Source: Gonocerus acuteangulatus (taxonomy: Eukaryota > Arthropoda > Insecta > Hemiptera > Coreidae). Taken from it: 64,000 bases of DNA. Position numbers and translations under genes: made by a program. Positions 32,290 through 44,809 of this stretch are shown here, one piece after another. The DNA is taken from positions 99,327,422 through 99,391,421 of the forward strand of contig OX328132.1 in the NCBI GenBank assembly GCA_946811695.1, written 5' to 3'. Every line of letters starts with the position of its first letter. The first letter of the stretch is position 1. The notes beneath the pieces are model-generated. The model was not told the DNA's origin. It made no database searches and saw only the letters and a list, made by a program, of their open reading frames with translations.

Positions 32290-32975
32290 AAATTTAGTAT
32301 TATTAACTCCCATGAACAGACCCCGACAATCTCTACATTGGCCTCTACCATAGGCTTACTAAAGTTTAGAAAATATAAGACTTCTGCATATTCTCTAGAG
32401 TGAGAAAACTCTAGTGTAACACACTTCCTGTTCTATTTGTAATTCTGCAAGGTATACTTGAATGGGTATGTCTTGGAATTGAACGTTGTTGGCATATATC
32501 GATTATGGCAGCTGGAGAGTTAGAGGTTGCTATCCGATAGCTCGGTCCGAACCCTGATCAACCCAACGTTCCGGCTGATGTAGGATTTTAATTGTAGCGA
32601 GCATGAGAATGCTTTTACCGTAGTGAAGGCACGCCACACCCCCGCCATTCAACCCTCGCCTTGCTAACACCCCTGCTGAGGGATCTCCATTCACCCTCCA
32701 TACAATCTATAGGTCTCCCACTATCACCAGCATACCAACCGTAATTCCATTTTGGATTTCTGCTGCCAAAATTGTCCATCTTCTGCTAGAAAATGACCAC
32801 TTATGATCTTCTACGAACCTAGAGGTCCCAAATTATATGCCATACAAATACGGAGGTTTTTTGGATCCGTTTCCACTGCCTTTTGATCCAGGGATTAAGA
32901 CATTTCTGGAAGAAACATCGTGGCTGTTACGATTCCAAAGAAAAATGTTTTTGGCGGTAATACCCACATCTCAGG
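32290..32975. other. No recognisable gene
   Basis: Less AT-rich than its surroundings (about 32,550-32,720 is C-rich), possibly an old LINE remnant, but I find no convincing frame. Confidence 0.35.
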
Positions 32976-32977
32976 CG

Positions 32978-33160
32978 TCTCCCCGTGGCCAGTGGCTAAA
33001 GCCTTTGATTCTCTTGCGGGAGACGCCTTCAGCAGGTTGAGTTTTATTTCTTTCAGGGCCTGTTGAAAGCAGTACCTGCTGGACCATGGATATTTATGAA
33101 GGGTGGCAACCTATACATAGCCCGGCGCTAAAGGCCCAGATGTCAAAGCGCCTTAAAAAA
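32978..33160 (+). mobile_element. SINE-A, long-body variant, degenerate
   Basis: Head gtctccccgtggccagtgg, 'cttgcgggagac', B box lost. Body 'tcagggcctgttgaaagcag', 'catagcccggcgctaaaggc', 'gatgtcaaagcgcc'. A-tail nearly absent. Confidence 0.72.
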
Positions 33161-33165
33161 CGGCG

Positions 33166-33839
33166 CCCTAACTCTGGAATTTCAATAGAATAAGGTACTT
33201 TGTATCATGTATTTTTTTTTCTTAAATGTATTATCTGTTTACTAGATTACACCTTTACTAGCAGAATTGGAATAGACCAATGGTAATAAAATGTAAATAA
33301 ATAATTTAACTTTTTAAAAATCAAATAAATGAATAATGAGTAAAAGGAAAAATGTTAATAACATCGGCTAACTATGGATTTAATGTATTCAAATTGTATA
33401 TGAAGCAGCACGTACATGGGTTGTGCCCTTAGTCCACTGTTTTTTCGCCCTCCGCTTTTATGGGAGCTCACCAAGGCATCAGATGTTTTTTGCTATTCCT
33501 TTATCCTACAGGACCTAAACTGATATCTATTGGGGGAAGGATTATTTTATAATTTTTTAACAACAAAAGTTACATATTTCAAAGCGGAATGCGTATTGAA
33601 CATACATTCCTAGATAGTCCTAGACAGGCAGTGGATTTTCCTCTCTACGAATAGCCTGCTCATGACAGGTTAATGCTCTGCATTACATGGTCAATTAATA
33701 GTCAACGTTACTGGCAATTAATACTGGAAACGCTGCATTGGATTGGCAATTAGTGGTGTAGAGGATATAGGATAATAGTTAAGAAGTAATCAAGACATAT
33801 AGTCACCATCGTTCTTATATGGACATACTTCAATATAGG
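33166..33839. other. No recognisable feature
   Basis: AT-rich; nothing matched. Confidence 0.45.
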
Positions 33840-33975
33840 TGGAAGGAAGTTTCTTTTAAGCTCTTTCCGAGAGGATGTTGATATTGATATTCCACTCATG
33901 AAGAATTTCTTCAAATCTTCATCGCTCCTGGATGCTAAGTACAGGAAATTACCCCTGTTGAAAGTAATATATACA
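33840..33975 (+). mobile_element. HINE-like element, family 1, 5' fragment
   Basis: Resembles 56,008-56,135: 'cactcatgaagaattt', 'cttcaaatcttcatcg', 'ccctgttgaaagtaatatat' leading into TA-rich sequence. Degenerate. Confidence 0.5.
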
Positions 33976-34685
33976 TATACATGATGATTCAGGTCTAAGT
34001 AGCCAAACTCTAGGAGGTTATTCTAGGCATCATTTCCAACAAAACATTTGAAGTACGGTCCTATTCGGAAGGGATATGGAGTTATGTCCAATTTCCTGTT
34101 TTTTTGACGATACATCTTGTGTTGAAAAACAAAGGATTGCTCAAAAACTTTTCAAGATAATTAAATTCTAATTATGCCATCATAACATAGACATAATTTC
34201 CTTTAATAACACAGTAATTTAATTCACCAAACATATTGATAGAAGATACTTTCTGGACGTCCAACAAAGCACTTTTGTTTTTCTCCATGAATACGAGGTT
34301 TCTCGTTAATTTTGTTGTCAGCCCCCTACCGAACTAGAGATTCACTACATACTGGAAAGCTTCTACATTTAGTAAGCATTGAATCTATGCGAATCAAGTG
34401 GAAGACTATTTAGGTATAGGCTGAACGATTAACCTTTTTTTGTCAACAAATATAAAATGGAGTTTTGTTATTTTCAAATACCTTGTGTGAAGAGATTATG
34501 GATTATTCATATCTTATTGGCCAATCCATTGTCCATTCTAGGACCAATAATGACTAGACATTTTAAGGGGAGTATTCAAAAACATTTAGGATAGTTGAAT
34601 AATTTTAATAATAAAAAAAAAAATAAAAATAAAAAAACAAGCATTGCGGAAGGACTCTGCGTTTGATGCTAGGTTCCTCCCATTT
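33976..34685. other. No recognisable feature
   Basis: Only an A-rich stretch at 34,610-34,640 and a C13 run near 34,704-34,716. Confidence 0.45.
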
Positions 34686-34689
34686 CGGA

Positions 34690-34995
34690 TCTTTAGTGTC
34701 TTCCCCCCCCCCCCAGGTGTACCACATAGCATCATTTTAGGTAGCCTACAGGGTTCTATTCTTTCCACATGCCCTAACCACCGTAGTCAACCTTTCTTCA
34801 TGACATAGAGGATGTCAGGCTCGCCATAAAATTCTGTTTCGGCATTGCTTCTGACCCTCTACTTGTGCCGGACTCACATGGATCCAACATCTCCCCTAAG
34901 ACTATTCTTTCCCAGACTCTCATTTCTTTGGTCAGAGTCCACGCCACGATGCCATAAATATAAAGTGACACAATAGAGATGAATGTATGGGATAG
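34690..34995 (-). pseudogene. RTE-like LINE ORF2 C-terminal scrap
   Basis: The minus strand reads, with stops, YGIVAWTLTKEMRVWER, then LRWLGHVERIEPCRLPK. This is the layout of the post-RT tail of RTE-type LINEs (YGSE.WTL ... LRW.GHV.RM). About 300 bp; decayed. Distinct from the RTE copy at 37.6 kb, which has LRWAGHVARM. Confidence 0.6.
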
Positions 34996-34999
34996 ATAA

Positions 35000-36169
35000 C
35001 ATGAAAGTCGTCTTGGGGTTCTAGTTGAGTGAATCTCGTTAGAGGTATAGGAAGGCCGATAGAGGATAGATTGAATCTTCTAACAATGCCCTTGGCTTGA
35101 TAGAAAAGCAAGTCAGTTATATTTCATATATTGCAGGGGGTAGGATGTTTGGGCAGCATACCTATTGTCTAGCATCTTAAACCCATTCTTCTGGGAGTTT
35201 TGCATCAAATCAGTGTCTTTTTATTTGAAATTTCGTCCAATCTCTTGCCAATATTCAAAATATTTTCAAGGCTTGAAATTATGACTCAATATCATATTGT
35301 ATTCCTTGATACGCTCAACTCTTATGAAAACAGTATACTGAGGAGTTGAATATTTTATGTGTGCAGTCATACTCTGTCCAGTCTCAATACAATGATATCT
35401 AAGTTGACATTCCAATTAAGTAACATAAAGCATGTTGATTTGAGATATTAAATAAAAGTTTTAGAAAAAAAAATCAGTTGATCATAATGCAGGCACGAAT
35501 GTCAATGTCAAAGTAAAAATCTTCCCTTTTTTGGGCAATCTATATCTGATCATTCGTTTGTCGAAATGAAACATAGTAGATTCTTCCACTATAGAAACAA
35601 AAACAGACCTTGAAACGGCTATGAAGATTTTGCATTGATCCTATTAATATTAAATTGTTCGTTTAACCTTTATGTTAAAAATTACCATTTTTGAAACACA
35701 CCTACATTGACAGAATTTAGGCAGTTCTGTAAGTTTGTTGCACTATTAAGGCACAGTCTTTATCTTAAAAATAAGTTTATCTGCTTGTTTGTTTATTGTT
35801 TTGTTTTTTGTCGCCTATATTTGGTTAACTCTCATTATGCATGAGTTTTTCTCTTTTTTCCTATTATCATTTATTGATTATTTTTTCTTAAATTCTTCCT
35901 CTTTCTCTTTTTATATATTTTCAAATAAAAATATAAGTTATAGCACATTTAAAAAATACAGGTATTTTATTTTCGATTTTACGTAGGTCATAAAAAATGT
36001 AGATCTTCTCTTTCCTTTTTTTCTTTACAAATGTGCTTTGTATCGAACAGCATGTGCGCTGCGCTCACCACCAATATTCTCATGGCCCTGAAGAATTATC
36101 TAGGATGCCACGAAACATGTAAGGCTATTTTAAAAAATAAGCTTTTACAAAAAAGACGTGCTAATTTTT

Positions 36170-36200
<31 letters not shown>

Positions 36201-37571
36201 GAGCTACGCCAAAACTAAGGAAAAAAGTGAATAGACTTGATTGGGTTAGAAATACTGCAGATTAGAACATAAGATATAATTTATACATGGTGCGGATATA
36301 TGTCTAAAGATTGCATTACAAAATAAGTATCAAAATACACCGAATTTTTTTTAAAAACAATTATGTTTAAATACGTCAATACCTATACAGATAGCCAATA
36401 AATTATAAACCAATCTTCTATATCATGCCCTACAAAGAAAAGAACAATTTAATTTTAAGAAAGTAATGTTATTAGAAAAAAGGGTTTAAAAATAAAAGAA
36501 TATCTGTACATGGTTGACTGGGGAAACCAAAAAAAATATATTAAATACGCTTAGTTACAGAAATACTGCTTCAGAACAAAAACATACATTTAATTCGGTA
36601 AGTGGAGTTGTGTCACTTCTTAGACACGTTTAGTATCCAATGGAATTAGTATTAATTTTCAGAATGTATGTTTCGATTAATTAGCGTTGTGTAATTTATA
36701 TTTAACCCGCACTGCATAAGAGAACTACTTCATTTCTTGGATTTGCACGGAAGTTTACCTGATTAAACATTGATGGAAAAATTACACACTTACCAGAAGC
36801 TACATAATATAGCCGTAATCGAAATTAGCCTATTGTTTGCTCGTTACTATGGATGAATTAATCAAGAACATGATTGTTACCCTTGATAAACACATATAGT
36901 ATGAGTACGAGTAAATACAACAGATTCACATTTCCAAAGACTTGAATAAAATTTTTTTTGTAACTATGGCTTTGAAAAAATGTAATAATATATTTTATTG
37001 TATTTTTGCATTAAAAATGTGCAATATATATTATGAATTGAATTTTTTTTTTGTTTTTGTTTTTTTATGTGTTTCTAATATTATTGGTTCGATTGCACCC
37101 CCGCTGGGGTAAATAGATCCATTCGTCGTGGTTGTACATATTTATAATTTTTAGAAATTCCTATTATTTATTGGCTAAATTATGTATCGAGAATTATAAT
37201 ATGTACATGTAACTGCCATTTAAAAAAAATATTATTTTATATTAATTAAACTAGCAAACTGTTTCTAAACTCTTTTTGTCTCGATTGAACCCCTATAAAC
37301 CTATAAGTAGAGTAGGGTAGACCTACTCTACTTATAGATTTTCTGACGTAAAACGAATAAAGCCATTTTTAAACTTAATATCTCTGATAATAAGAGAAAA
37401 TAAAAAAAAATTATTAAATATAATTTATACTCAAGTATATGAATATACTACATGAAAATTAAATAGTTATAATTATCATTAAAATTTTCTTTAAGGCTAT
37501 GTAGTCAATGTTTTCTTCTCTTTAGAGTCTTTTTGGTGGATGCAATTGCTGTTTATTTATTATTGTTTGCA
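35000..37571. other. AT-rich intergenic, no gene recognised
   Basis: Long AT-rich stretch with a T30-type run at about 36,171-36,200. The frames at 35,789-35,986 and 36,031-36,234 are Phe/Tyr/Ile-rich chance frames. A 12 bp palindrome-like tagagtagg...cctactcta lies near 37,309-37,332. Confidence 0.5.
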
Positions 37572-37583
37572 TTAGACATAATC

Positions 37584-39182
37584 TAGCACTTTGAGGAGCA
37601 ACTGGGTGTGGCAGGAGTGACAGCCATTCCAAACGAACGTCAAGAAGATGCTCTACCCGCTGACCCCCCCGATGAGGAAGAAATAATTGTAGCCCTGGAC
37701 AATCTTAAGAATAATAAGGCACCCGTGTATGACGGTTTCTCAGCAGAGCTTTTCAAGCAAGGAGGTCCTGACATAGTGAAATGCATGCTGTTGCTGGACA
37801 TTTGGACGGAAGAGTCAATGCCCCGAGCCTGGAAAAAACGCTAATTTACCCCATTCACAAAAAAGGAGATCAGCAATCCTGTGAAAACTATCGAGGAATC
37901 TCTCTCTTGCCAATTGCCTATAAAATTTTGTCTCGAATCATCTATGAACGGCTCATTCCGATTGCGGAGAGAGTTATCGGCCGTATCAAAGTGGATTTCG
38001 AAAGGGAAAATCTACTACTGATCAGGTGTTTACCCTCCGCCAGATACTTGAAAGGAGCAGAGAATATAATATCACTACCCATTACCTTTTCATAGACTTC
38101 AAAAGCGCCTATGATAGCGTTGATAGGGGCAAATTATATACCGCCATGGAAGAGCTAAATATCCCCAAAAAACTGATTCGCATGTGTAAGGCAACAATGG
38201 ATGGAGTAGAGTGCATGATCAGCGTGCAGGCTGGTATTAGCCAATCCTTTGTTTCTGGGAAAGGTCTGAGACAGGGTGATGCTTTGGCATGTATGCTGTT
38301 TAACCTGGGCCTTGAAAAAGCTGTACGGGATTCAGGCATTCAAACCAACGGGACTATCTTCAATAGAGCTGTCCAGCTACTGGGTTTCGCAGATGATTTA
38401 GACATAGTTGGGAGAACCCTTGCTGATGTGCAGGCAGCACTTCAAGCTTTGGACCAAGCTGCAAGGAGGTTGGGCCTAGAAATTAATGTTTCCAAGACTA
38501 AATTCATGGCAATGGGGCAGGAAGTACAGCCAGGGGAAAATGTAAAATTTGGCTCCTACTCATTTGAGAAAGTAAAAGAATTTACATACCTTGGCTGCAA
38601 TGTAAACATAGCCTATAGCATAACAGACGAGATAAAATCTAGGATTATTAAATCCACTCGCTGTTTTTTTGGCCTCAGGAGTCTTCTCAGGAGTAGAGTA
38701 ATAAATAGATCAACAAAAATGCTGGTTTATGAAACCCTCATACGACCAGTGTTGACATACGGCTCAGAGACATGGACCATCTTCAATATGGATCAGTAGG
38801 CACTCCTAATTCACGAAAGAAGGATACTGCCATCCATTTTGGGGGGAGTATGCGATGGCCGGGCATGGAGAAGAAGGACTAACCTGGAGCTGTACGAGGC
38901 TTATAAAGAAAAAAATGTTGTCCATTTCATCCGTGTGGGAAGACTCCGATGGGCCGGTCATGTGGCTCGAATGAATCCAGCAGAACTGCCAAGGAATACC
39001 ATGGAAGCAGAAGACGTGGGAGGCCGAAGCTCCGCTGGAAGGATGGAGTTGCTCGTGATGCTAGGACCCTATTAGGCGTACAGAACTGGATGGTTGCTGC
39101 ACTAGATCGGGACAGCTGGCGGAAGCTGATTCAGGAGGCCCTGACCTAGCAATGGGTTGTACGCAAGTTAAGTAAGTAAGTA
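37584..39182 (+). mobile_element. RTE-type LINE, 5'-truncated, with 13 bp target duplication
   Basis: Flanked by attagacataatc at 37,571-37,583 and 39,183-39,195. It lacks the endonuclease and the N-terminal part of ORF2. It ends a short distance after the ORF2 stop in an aagt-type simple repeat (agtaagtaagta), the typical RTE 3' end. The flanking AT-rich sequence is otherwise continuous, so this is a clean single insertion. Confidence 0.9.
37608..39149 (+). pseudogene. RTE-type ORF2 (reverse transcriptase), broken
   Basis: Reverse transcriptase remnant in four pieces. First piece: NNKAP.YDGFSAELFKQGG, to about 37,844. Second piece after a shift at an A-run: TLIYPIHKKGD, NYRGISLLPIAYKILSRII. 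Third piece after a shift near 37,995: KSTTDQVFTLRQ, FIDFKSAYDSVDR (first Asp), GLRQGDALACMLFN, LLGFADDLDIVG (catalytic box FADD), then YGSETWT. That piece meets an in-frame TAG at 38,797. Reading continues in the same frame with LRWAGHVARM, then shifts near 39,010 into RGRPKLRWKDGVARDA and a C-terminus ending QEALT. RT catalytic Asp residues remain but two shifts, one stop and a third shift make it inactive. The shape is RTE clade. Confidence 0.88.
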
Positions 39183-39264
39183 ATTAGACATAATCAGGCT
39201 CCTCCTAAATGTAACTGTTATTTAAAAGCTACAAAAATTCATTCGTTCCCATACAATTCATTAC

Positions 39265-39267
<3 letters not shown>

Positions 39268-39302
<35 letters not shown>

Positions 39303-39345
39303 TATATATATGTGTGCGTGTGTATATATACACATATGTGTACAT
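39268..39345. repeat. (AC)n and TA/TG microsatellite
   Basis: About 34 bp AC followed by TA- and TG-rich sequence. Confidence 0.95.
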
Positions 39346-39667
39346 ATTCGGCGTTATTTAACCCCATCCTCTGGAAATACTCCTTCGCCCCAATGGATGG
39401 ATGGTATAGGACGGGGCCGTAAAATGGTGCTTGGTTATGGGAAAGGCCACTCTATTTCGGCAGTAAATGTTGCTTCGGCTATATCCGCAAGATGGCTTAC
39501 TTATTTTCAGCTGTAAATTTTTTCATGCTTTTGCTCCCGATAATCTAAAAATTTAGACTTTTTATATACACTTTGGTGAAAATAAAAGAATGCCTTTGAT
39601 ATCGCAGCATCGTTCTGTGTGTTATAATTACATTACTAATTGAGGGTTACTCTTACTCCTTCACATC

Positions 39668-39673
39668 AAATAT

Positions 39674-39735
<62 letters not shown>
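39668..39735. repeat. (TA)n microsatellite
   Basis: About 67 bp TA with one AAATA interruption. Confidence 0.95.
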
Positions 39736-39736
<1 letters not shown>

Positions 39737-41251
39737 AAGTTAGACCACTACCCCCATCAAGGGGAGGCCTGCAAGAGAAAAATATACTTGTAAATAGTAA
39801 TATAAGATGAAAAATAATTCAAATTTTTATTAATTTTATTTTGGGTTTTCTTTGAAATAATTGCTTATTGTATTGTTCTTATTCTTGCAATAAAGGTTTT
39901 ATTTATTTATTTATATGTATCTCTGACCATATTGTACCTTTGACCTCCTAGGCTGTGCCGCTATGTAGCAACATTTTATAGAGTTTGGTCTAATTAGTGT
40001 TTAGTTCCTTCACTAGAGGAGTTGTTTAACCTACTTTAGATTATTCAAGTAAAAGTGGATTCTTGCAGAAAATTATTATAAATTTCTATCATAGAAATGT
40101 AAGTATTTTATTGATAATGTTTTGCCTAATAATATTTTTTGTGTTATGTCTTTGTTGATTGAAATCATCTGACATAGTAACTATTAGAATTAGGAAATAT
40201 GTTGGAGCTTGTGAAAATGATTAATCTTAACCCTAAAATCGTAGCATGCTTTGTAATTTGCTCTACCATGGTGTTATACCTCTGACCATGATTATATTGA
40301 CCATTTGACCATAAGAGTAGCGAGCGTTACCCTTCGGCTAAGCCTTCAGTAGGCTCTATGCACATTCAATGACGGCGTGGTTTTCTTGTGAGAGGTGATT
40401 TTTTGTGATAGTGCGTCTTTGATTATTAAATTTAATTTATTCCCGAATTAATAGACTTAAAATAATTTAAGATAATAATAAAATAAATAATTTATTTTTT
40501 AATAATTTTGTGTTTTTAATAATTTAAAATCATAGAAAGAATATTAAAAGGTGGATCCCGCAATATCTGCTTAAAATATACAAAGGTCCGGCAAGGATCT
40601 TAGCAGACTCAGATATTTGCCTTTGACTTCAACCGGAAGGATGGAGGGAAGTCACCTCCTCATCTGTCCCGAACTCATCCATCATCTTCCTGACGCATCG
40701 ATTCTGGGAGGCTCGGCATCAAATGGCTCAACCGCCAACGACGGGCATTGAATGAAATAAAGTAGTAATGTTTTTAATAATATAGTGCCGCAAAGTTCCT
40801 TGCGAAATATTAAAACGAAGTCTTATAAATTACGGTTCCGAACTTTTAAAATGTCATATTTTATAAGATCGTTATGGAAACTGCTTAAGAGGAGGCAGTT
40901 CTTAGTCGGACTTTTGTGTACTATAAGCAGATTTTGCGGGAGGCATGTTTTAATATTCTCTCTACAATTTTCAAATATTAAATTATCCCGCTGAAGAGCC
41001 CAATGTAGAAATTTCTTCATGAATGAAGTTATGGGATGTAACTGATGTGAAACTACCCATAAAGCTCAAGTTTTACACTCCCCCCTTGCAATAAAAATTG
41101 AAATAAAGTGTCTTGAAGGTAAGGTTCCCGACTGTAACATCCCAGGACTAGCAAATATTACTCCGGGGCGAGGTGTGTCGAAGTACTTCAAGTTTTCCCT
41201 GCATATTTTTTCGGTCATCCTCTGCCTCTGTTTAAAAATGTAACGGTCGAT

Positions 41252-41257
<6 letters not shown>
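39736..41257. other. No recognisable gene
   Basis: AT-rich. A tttatttatttattta run follows AATAAA near 39,893-39,915 and could be the 3' tail of an old retroelement, but no coding part is seen. The phrase 'ctctgaccat' recurs at about 39,921 and 40,280. Confidence 0.4.
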
Positions 41258-41303
<46 letters not shown>

Positions 41304-41375
41304 ACGCGTTTCTTCCCGCGTCAATACGGAGGAATCCCACTTGTGACGTCGCAATAATTAAATAATCCTGCTTTT
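41258..41375 (+). mobile_element. Poly-T run plus HINE-like 5' fragment
   Basis: A run of about 41 T directly precedes aataacgcgtttcttcccgc and 'ggaggaatcccacttgtgac', a degenerate 5' end of the family 2 element. It is consistent with insertion of these elements next to T runs. Confidence 0.5.
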
Positions 41376-41624
41376 ATAGTGAAAAATATCCTAAATTATG
41401 TGTTGGGGGGGTTAGGGATTAAAAAAAAGTGCAGGGGTTTTTCTGACCCCGGATTAGGATTCAGCGACCCCAAAAACATAGTAAACATGGTCTGGTCTCG
41501 GGGTCTAGACTTTTTCTTTCCGTGTGGCTGTGTTATTGGTGGTGTTTTTGTTTTTATGAGTAATCTGGCTAGACAAATACTCCCTTCTGTGTTAATACGG
41601 CTGAGGGGATACGGCTCAGGATAG

Positions 41625-41900
41625 CCCTTGGTGTCGAGGCTGGGTCTTCAATGCCTGACAGGGTTATGACCTTTCGCCTTACAAGAGGTCGAAAACGTGT
41701 GCAAAATCAATTATTAGTCTATTTTTAAATTTATAACCATTATTATTCATCTGTAGATTTCTTTTAATAATAAGTATTTCTACAAAAATAGTACTTTGTT
41801 TAAATAATCTTACACATAATATCCTTACAATAAGTATCTGGACCGAAATGACAATAATTAGAGTGTCTGGTTCTTTTTCCTGCGGAGCGTATATATGTAT
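41625..41900. repeat. Dispersed repeat R, copy 2
   Basis: 'gtcgaggctgggtcttcaat' and 'acaataattagagtgtctgg' match 26,400-26,716. Interior diverged. Confidence 0.55.
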
Positions 41901-44539
41901 ATATATACACACACTTGTTAGCGCTATATTTTCGATAGATGGATCTTAGTCTTCGCCAAAGTATTTCAATTCTTGCCATTAATAATAGATGTTTTATTTT
42001 TAAAATACAATTCTAAAATGATTTTTGTGTATGTCGTTTCAATTAGAAATGTGATGTAGAACGAACCCCTTTGAAAATATATTTAAGCAGAGTAATGGAC
42101 ATAAGGTGTTGCTGATACACTTAGAACGGTTCGGTAGGGCCTGCTCTTGCGGCATGAGTTCAATATAACTAGATCATTTCCTGAGTATACGTAAGGTGGA
42201 AAAGCTCGTGAAAGGAATGTTTATGCAAATAAATTTAATATACACTAAGGCTTGTGAGGCGGCCGATTTTAAGGGATCGATGAGCATGGAGTGGGGGGGG
42301 GGGTTCTTATCAGCCCTTTGTGTGGCGGCCAAGTTCCGAGCTTCTCATGCACATTGACGTTCCTTTGACATAGTTCCATTATTAGCTGAACATTGATATT
42401 TGTCAGTTCTAGCAAGCACTCTCTTTGATAACAATATGCACAGGAATTCATAATTCATAGAGCACTTATAAGATTCCATCATGGTGCCTGTGTTTGGGCA
42501 CTACACCTATACCAGGAACGTTTGCATATTGATATCCCTTTGAGATTGTTACAGTAGATTTGTCAGTTTTAGCCTGCGTGATCTCTGAAAACATTACCAC
42601 GAGAAGCCCTTATTCAATAATACGCGCATATCCATAGATTTTGTTATGGAACTTTCCTTCCTAAGCTCTTCGAATTACCTCTCTAGTCCTCATTTCCCAA
42701 TGCACCTCAGCACCTCACTAAACCTTTTAAGCTTATGATTCAAACGTAAAAGATACTTCTTATGAGTGCTTGTTTCCTCTCGGAACCAGCCTACTTTGAC
42801 CATCTGTACTAATTTCAATTTTTGATATAATCCATCAAATCTTATTATTTTATTATCGTAAAGTATAGAGGTAGGGATATATGGGGTTTGGTCAGGCGTG
42901 ATGCTGCCAGGTAGCGTAGATGGTGTTTTCGGAGTCTTCCCAGCAAATCCATGTAACAGGCAGCGTCTGCTTGAGGAACATACTCCTTATGGGTACCATA
43001 ATCTTACCAAATTTCCTTTTCTTTCCCTCCACACTCAAAAATAAATTAACAGACATTCCCAAAATCAATTCAATGAATTTTCGAAAGAATGATTAGCAGG
43101 CTGTGTGTATAGCAACCCAATAGACTTGGGCAGCAATCTTTATTTGTTTATTGAATAAAGCTTTTCTTCTGTCACGCGTTATTAGTTGTAAACCACTTCC
43201 CGACTATCCTTAAAGGCCTTTGACTAAATCGAAACATTTTAGAACTATAGAGAAGAGTCATCATAAGCCTCGCGACTAATTTTTTTAGTCTCCTCAACAG
43301 GCGTCCTGTGTTTCTACAGCTTGGAGACTGGGAACACTGATACCAGTTTTGCAGCAAAGCTTAGGGTTAACCCGCCATTCCGAAAAATAGGTGCAGCACA
43401 TAAATTCAATTGTTTTACTTTCGGAACGCACACTATATTACGACGGAATTCTGGATCCACCTTCAATTCCAACGCTAAACCATATCATCTGAATTCCCGA
43501 ATACATGGTTGTAACTTCACATAAAATGGTTTACATTCTGTTTTAAAATCATGTGCTAAGTATGAATTTATTATCGCAGCTAAATGTGGTAATTTAGTAT
43601 AATCCTCTCTGATTGACACTATTCAGTTTCTCTAATATTTTCTTCTATGATAAAATGTTTTCAAATTAATTTACACTGCTAAACGAAGTTGTGACTTCGA
43701 TTTTTATGTCCTCATGTCAAGGCAATTGAAGAAACCATGGTCAAGAAAGAGGTTGGGGAATTCTTCACAAATTGGAATACTACCCTTCTAAAGGGAACTG
43801 AATTATTAGACTGTCGGGGGGAAACTTTTACTAATAGTTCTACTGACAACACTCAGAACAGATCCTCTTGCTACAAGGGCTGAAACACGTCTTGATGACT
43901 TCGCGAATACCTAGAGTATAGATTCTAACTCCTTAAGAGGGGACAAAACTTCCTGTGAGTATATAAATTGAACGACAAGTATTTTTATGTCATACGGCTC
44001 TTGAAATGTAGACTTTCCCAGCCAGCACCCCCAGATAGCGTGATTAAGTCAACGTTATGAGTGCGCTTCTCCGTAAAGCGAAACGAGAAACGCCCTAAAG
44101 GGAACAAACATATAGACTAAAATGTAAAAGTCCTTGCGTATCCTGGAAGAATGGTTGTGGAACTGGAATAAATTCTTTCCTCTTCTACTTGTCCATGCGG
44201 TCAGGTCTCGGATGGGGGACTACTCCCCTCCCCTGGTATTCGCATAGAGGAATTCTCTCTGACCACGAGGAATTTTATCCCTCCATTGGACCAACAAACA
44301 TGCCTCTTCCGCCATACCTAAATCCCATTTCTTTCCCCCCCTTTCTCCATTTACTTCGTACACGAATACATTTTCACTTATGACTTAATCGTTTATTACA
44401 ATTTCTGTAAAACATATAATATATAATACACTTCAATTTTAAGAAGAACGTCCCTTAATTCAATTGGTTAATTGATTGGTTAATTAATTGGTTGATTGGT
44501 TAACTGATTTTTTGAAATTTCCTAATCATCAACATATTT
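41901..44539. other. No recognisable gene
   Basis: No convincing frame or RNA. A degenerate direct repeat of about 175 bp may lie at 42,350-42,620 ('tttgtcagttctag' / 'tttgtcagttttag'). G11 run at 42,292-42,302. Near 44,465-44,510 a ttggttaattgattggtt simple repeat. Confidence 0.45.
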
Positions 44540-44806
44540 CTAATCTTTAAATATCTCGAAAACGGTTGCAAATTCGTAGTAAATGGACGGTTATCATCAA
44601 AAGCCAAATTAAGTTCCTACCAAATAAAAATTCTAAGAAAAGTTCCTTAGGATCAATACAGTCAGAGAACATAGTGCATAAAATGTCGAAATTGTTTCAT
44701 TCAAGGCCTATGAGTTACCATTCGAAGCTTTCCAAATCACACGAGATATAAGCCGCCTATATCACGTAACGTATGCGCTTAGACGATGCAGCTCCTAGGA
44801 GTCGGG
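44540..44806 (+). mobile_element. HINE-like element, family 2, 3' part
   Basis: 'aaatatctcgaaaacggttg', then a degenerate body and the 3' end cgtatgcgcttagacgatg, cagctcctaggagtcgg, tttt. It is followed immediately by the 5' end of another copy, so the two sit head to tail. Confidence 0.55.
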
Positions 44807-44809
44807 TTT

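Noticed and set aside
35789..36234. Phe/Ile/Tyr-rich frames suggesting membrane proteins
   Set aside because: Composition follows from T-rich DNA including a long T-run; no start context, no conserved motif.
38109..38339. 76-residue minus-strand frame
   Set aside because: Antisense shadow of the RTE reverse transcriptase.
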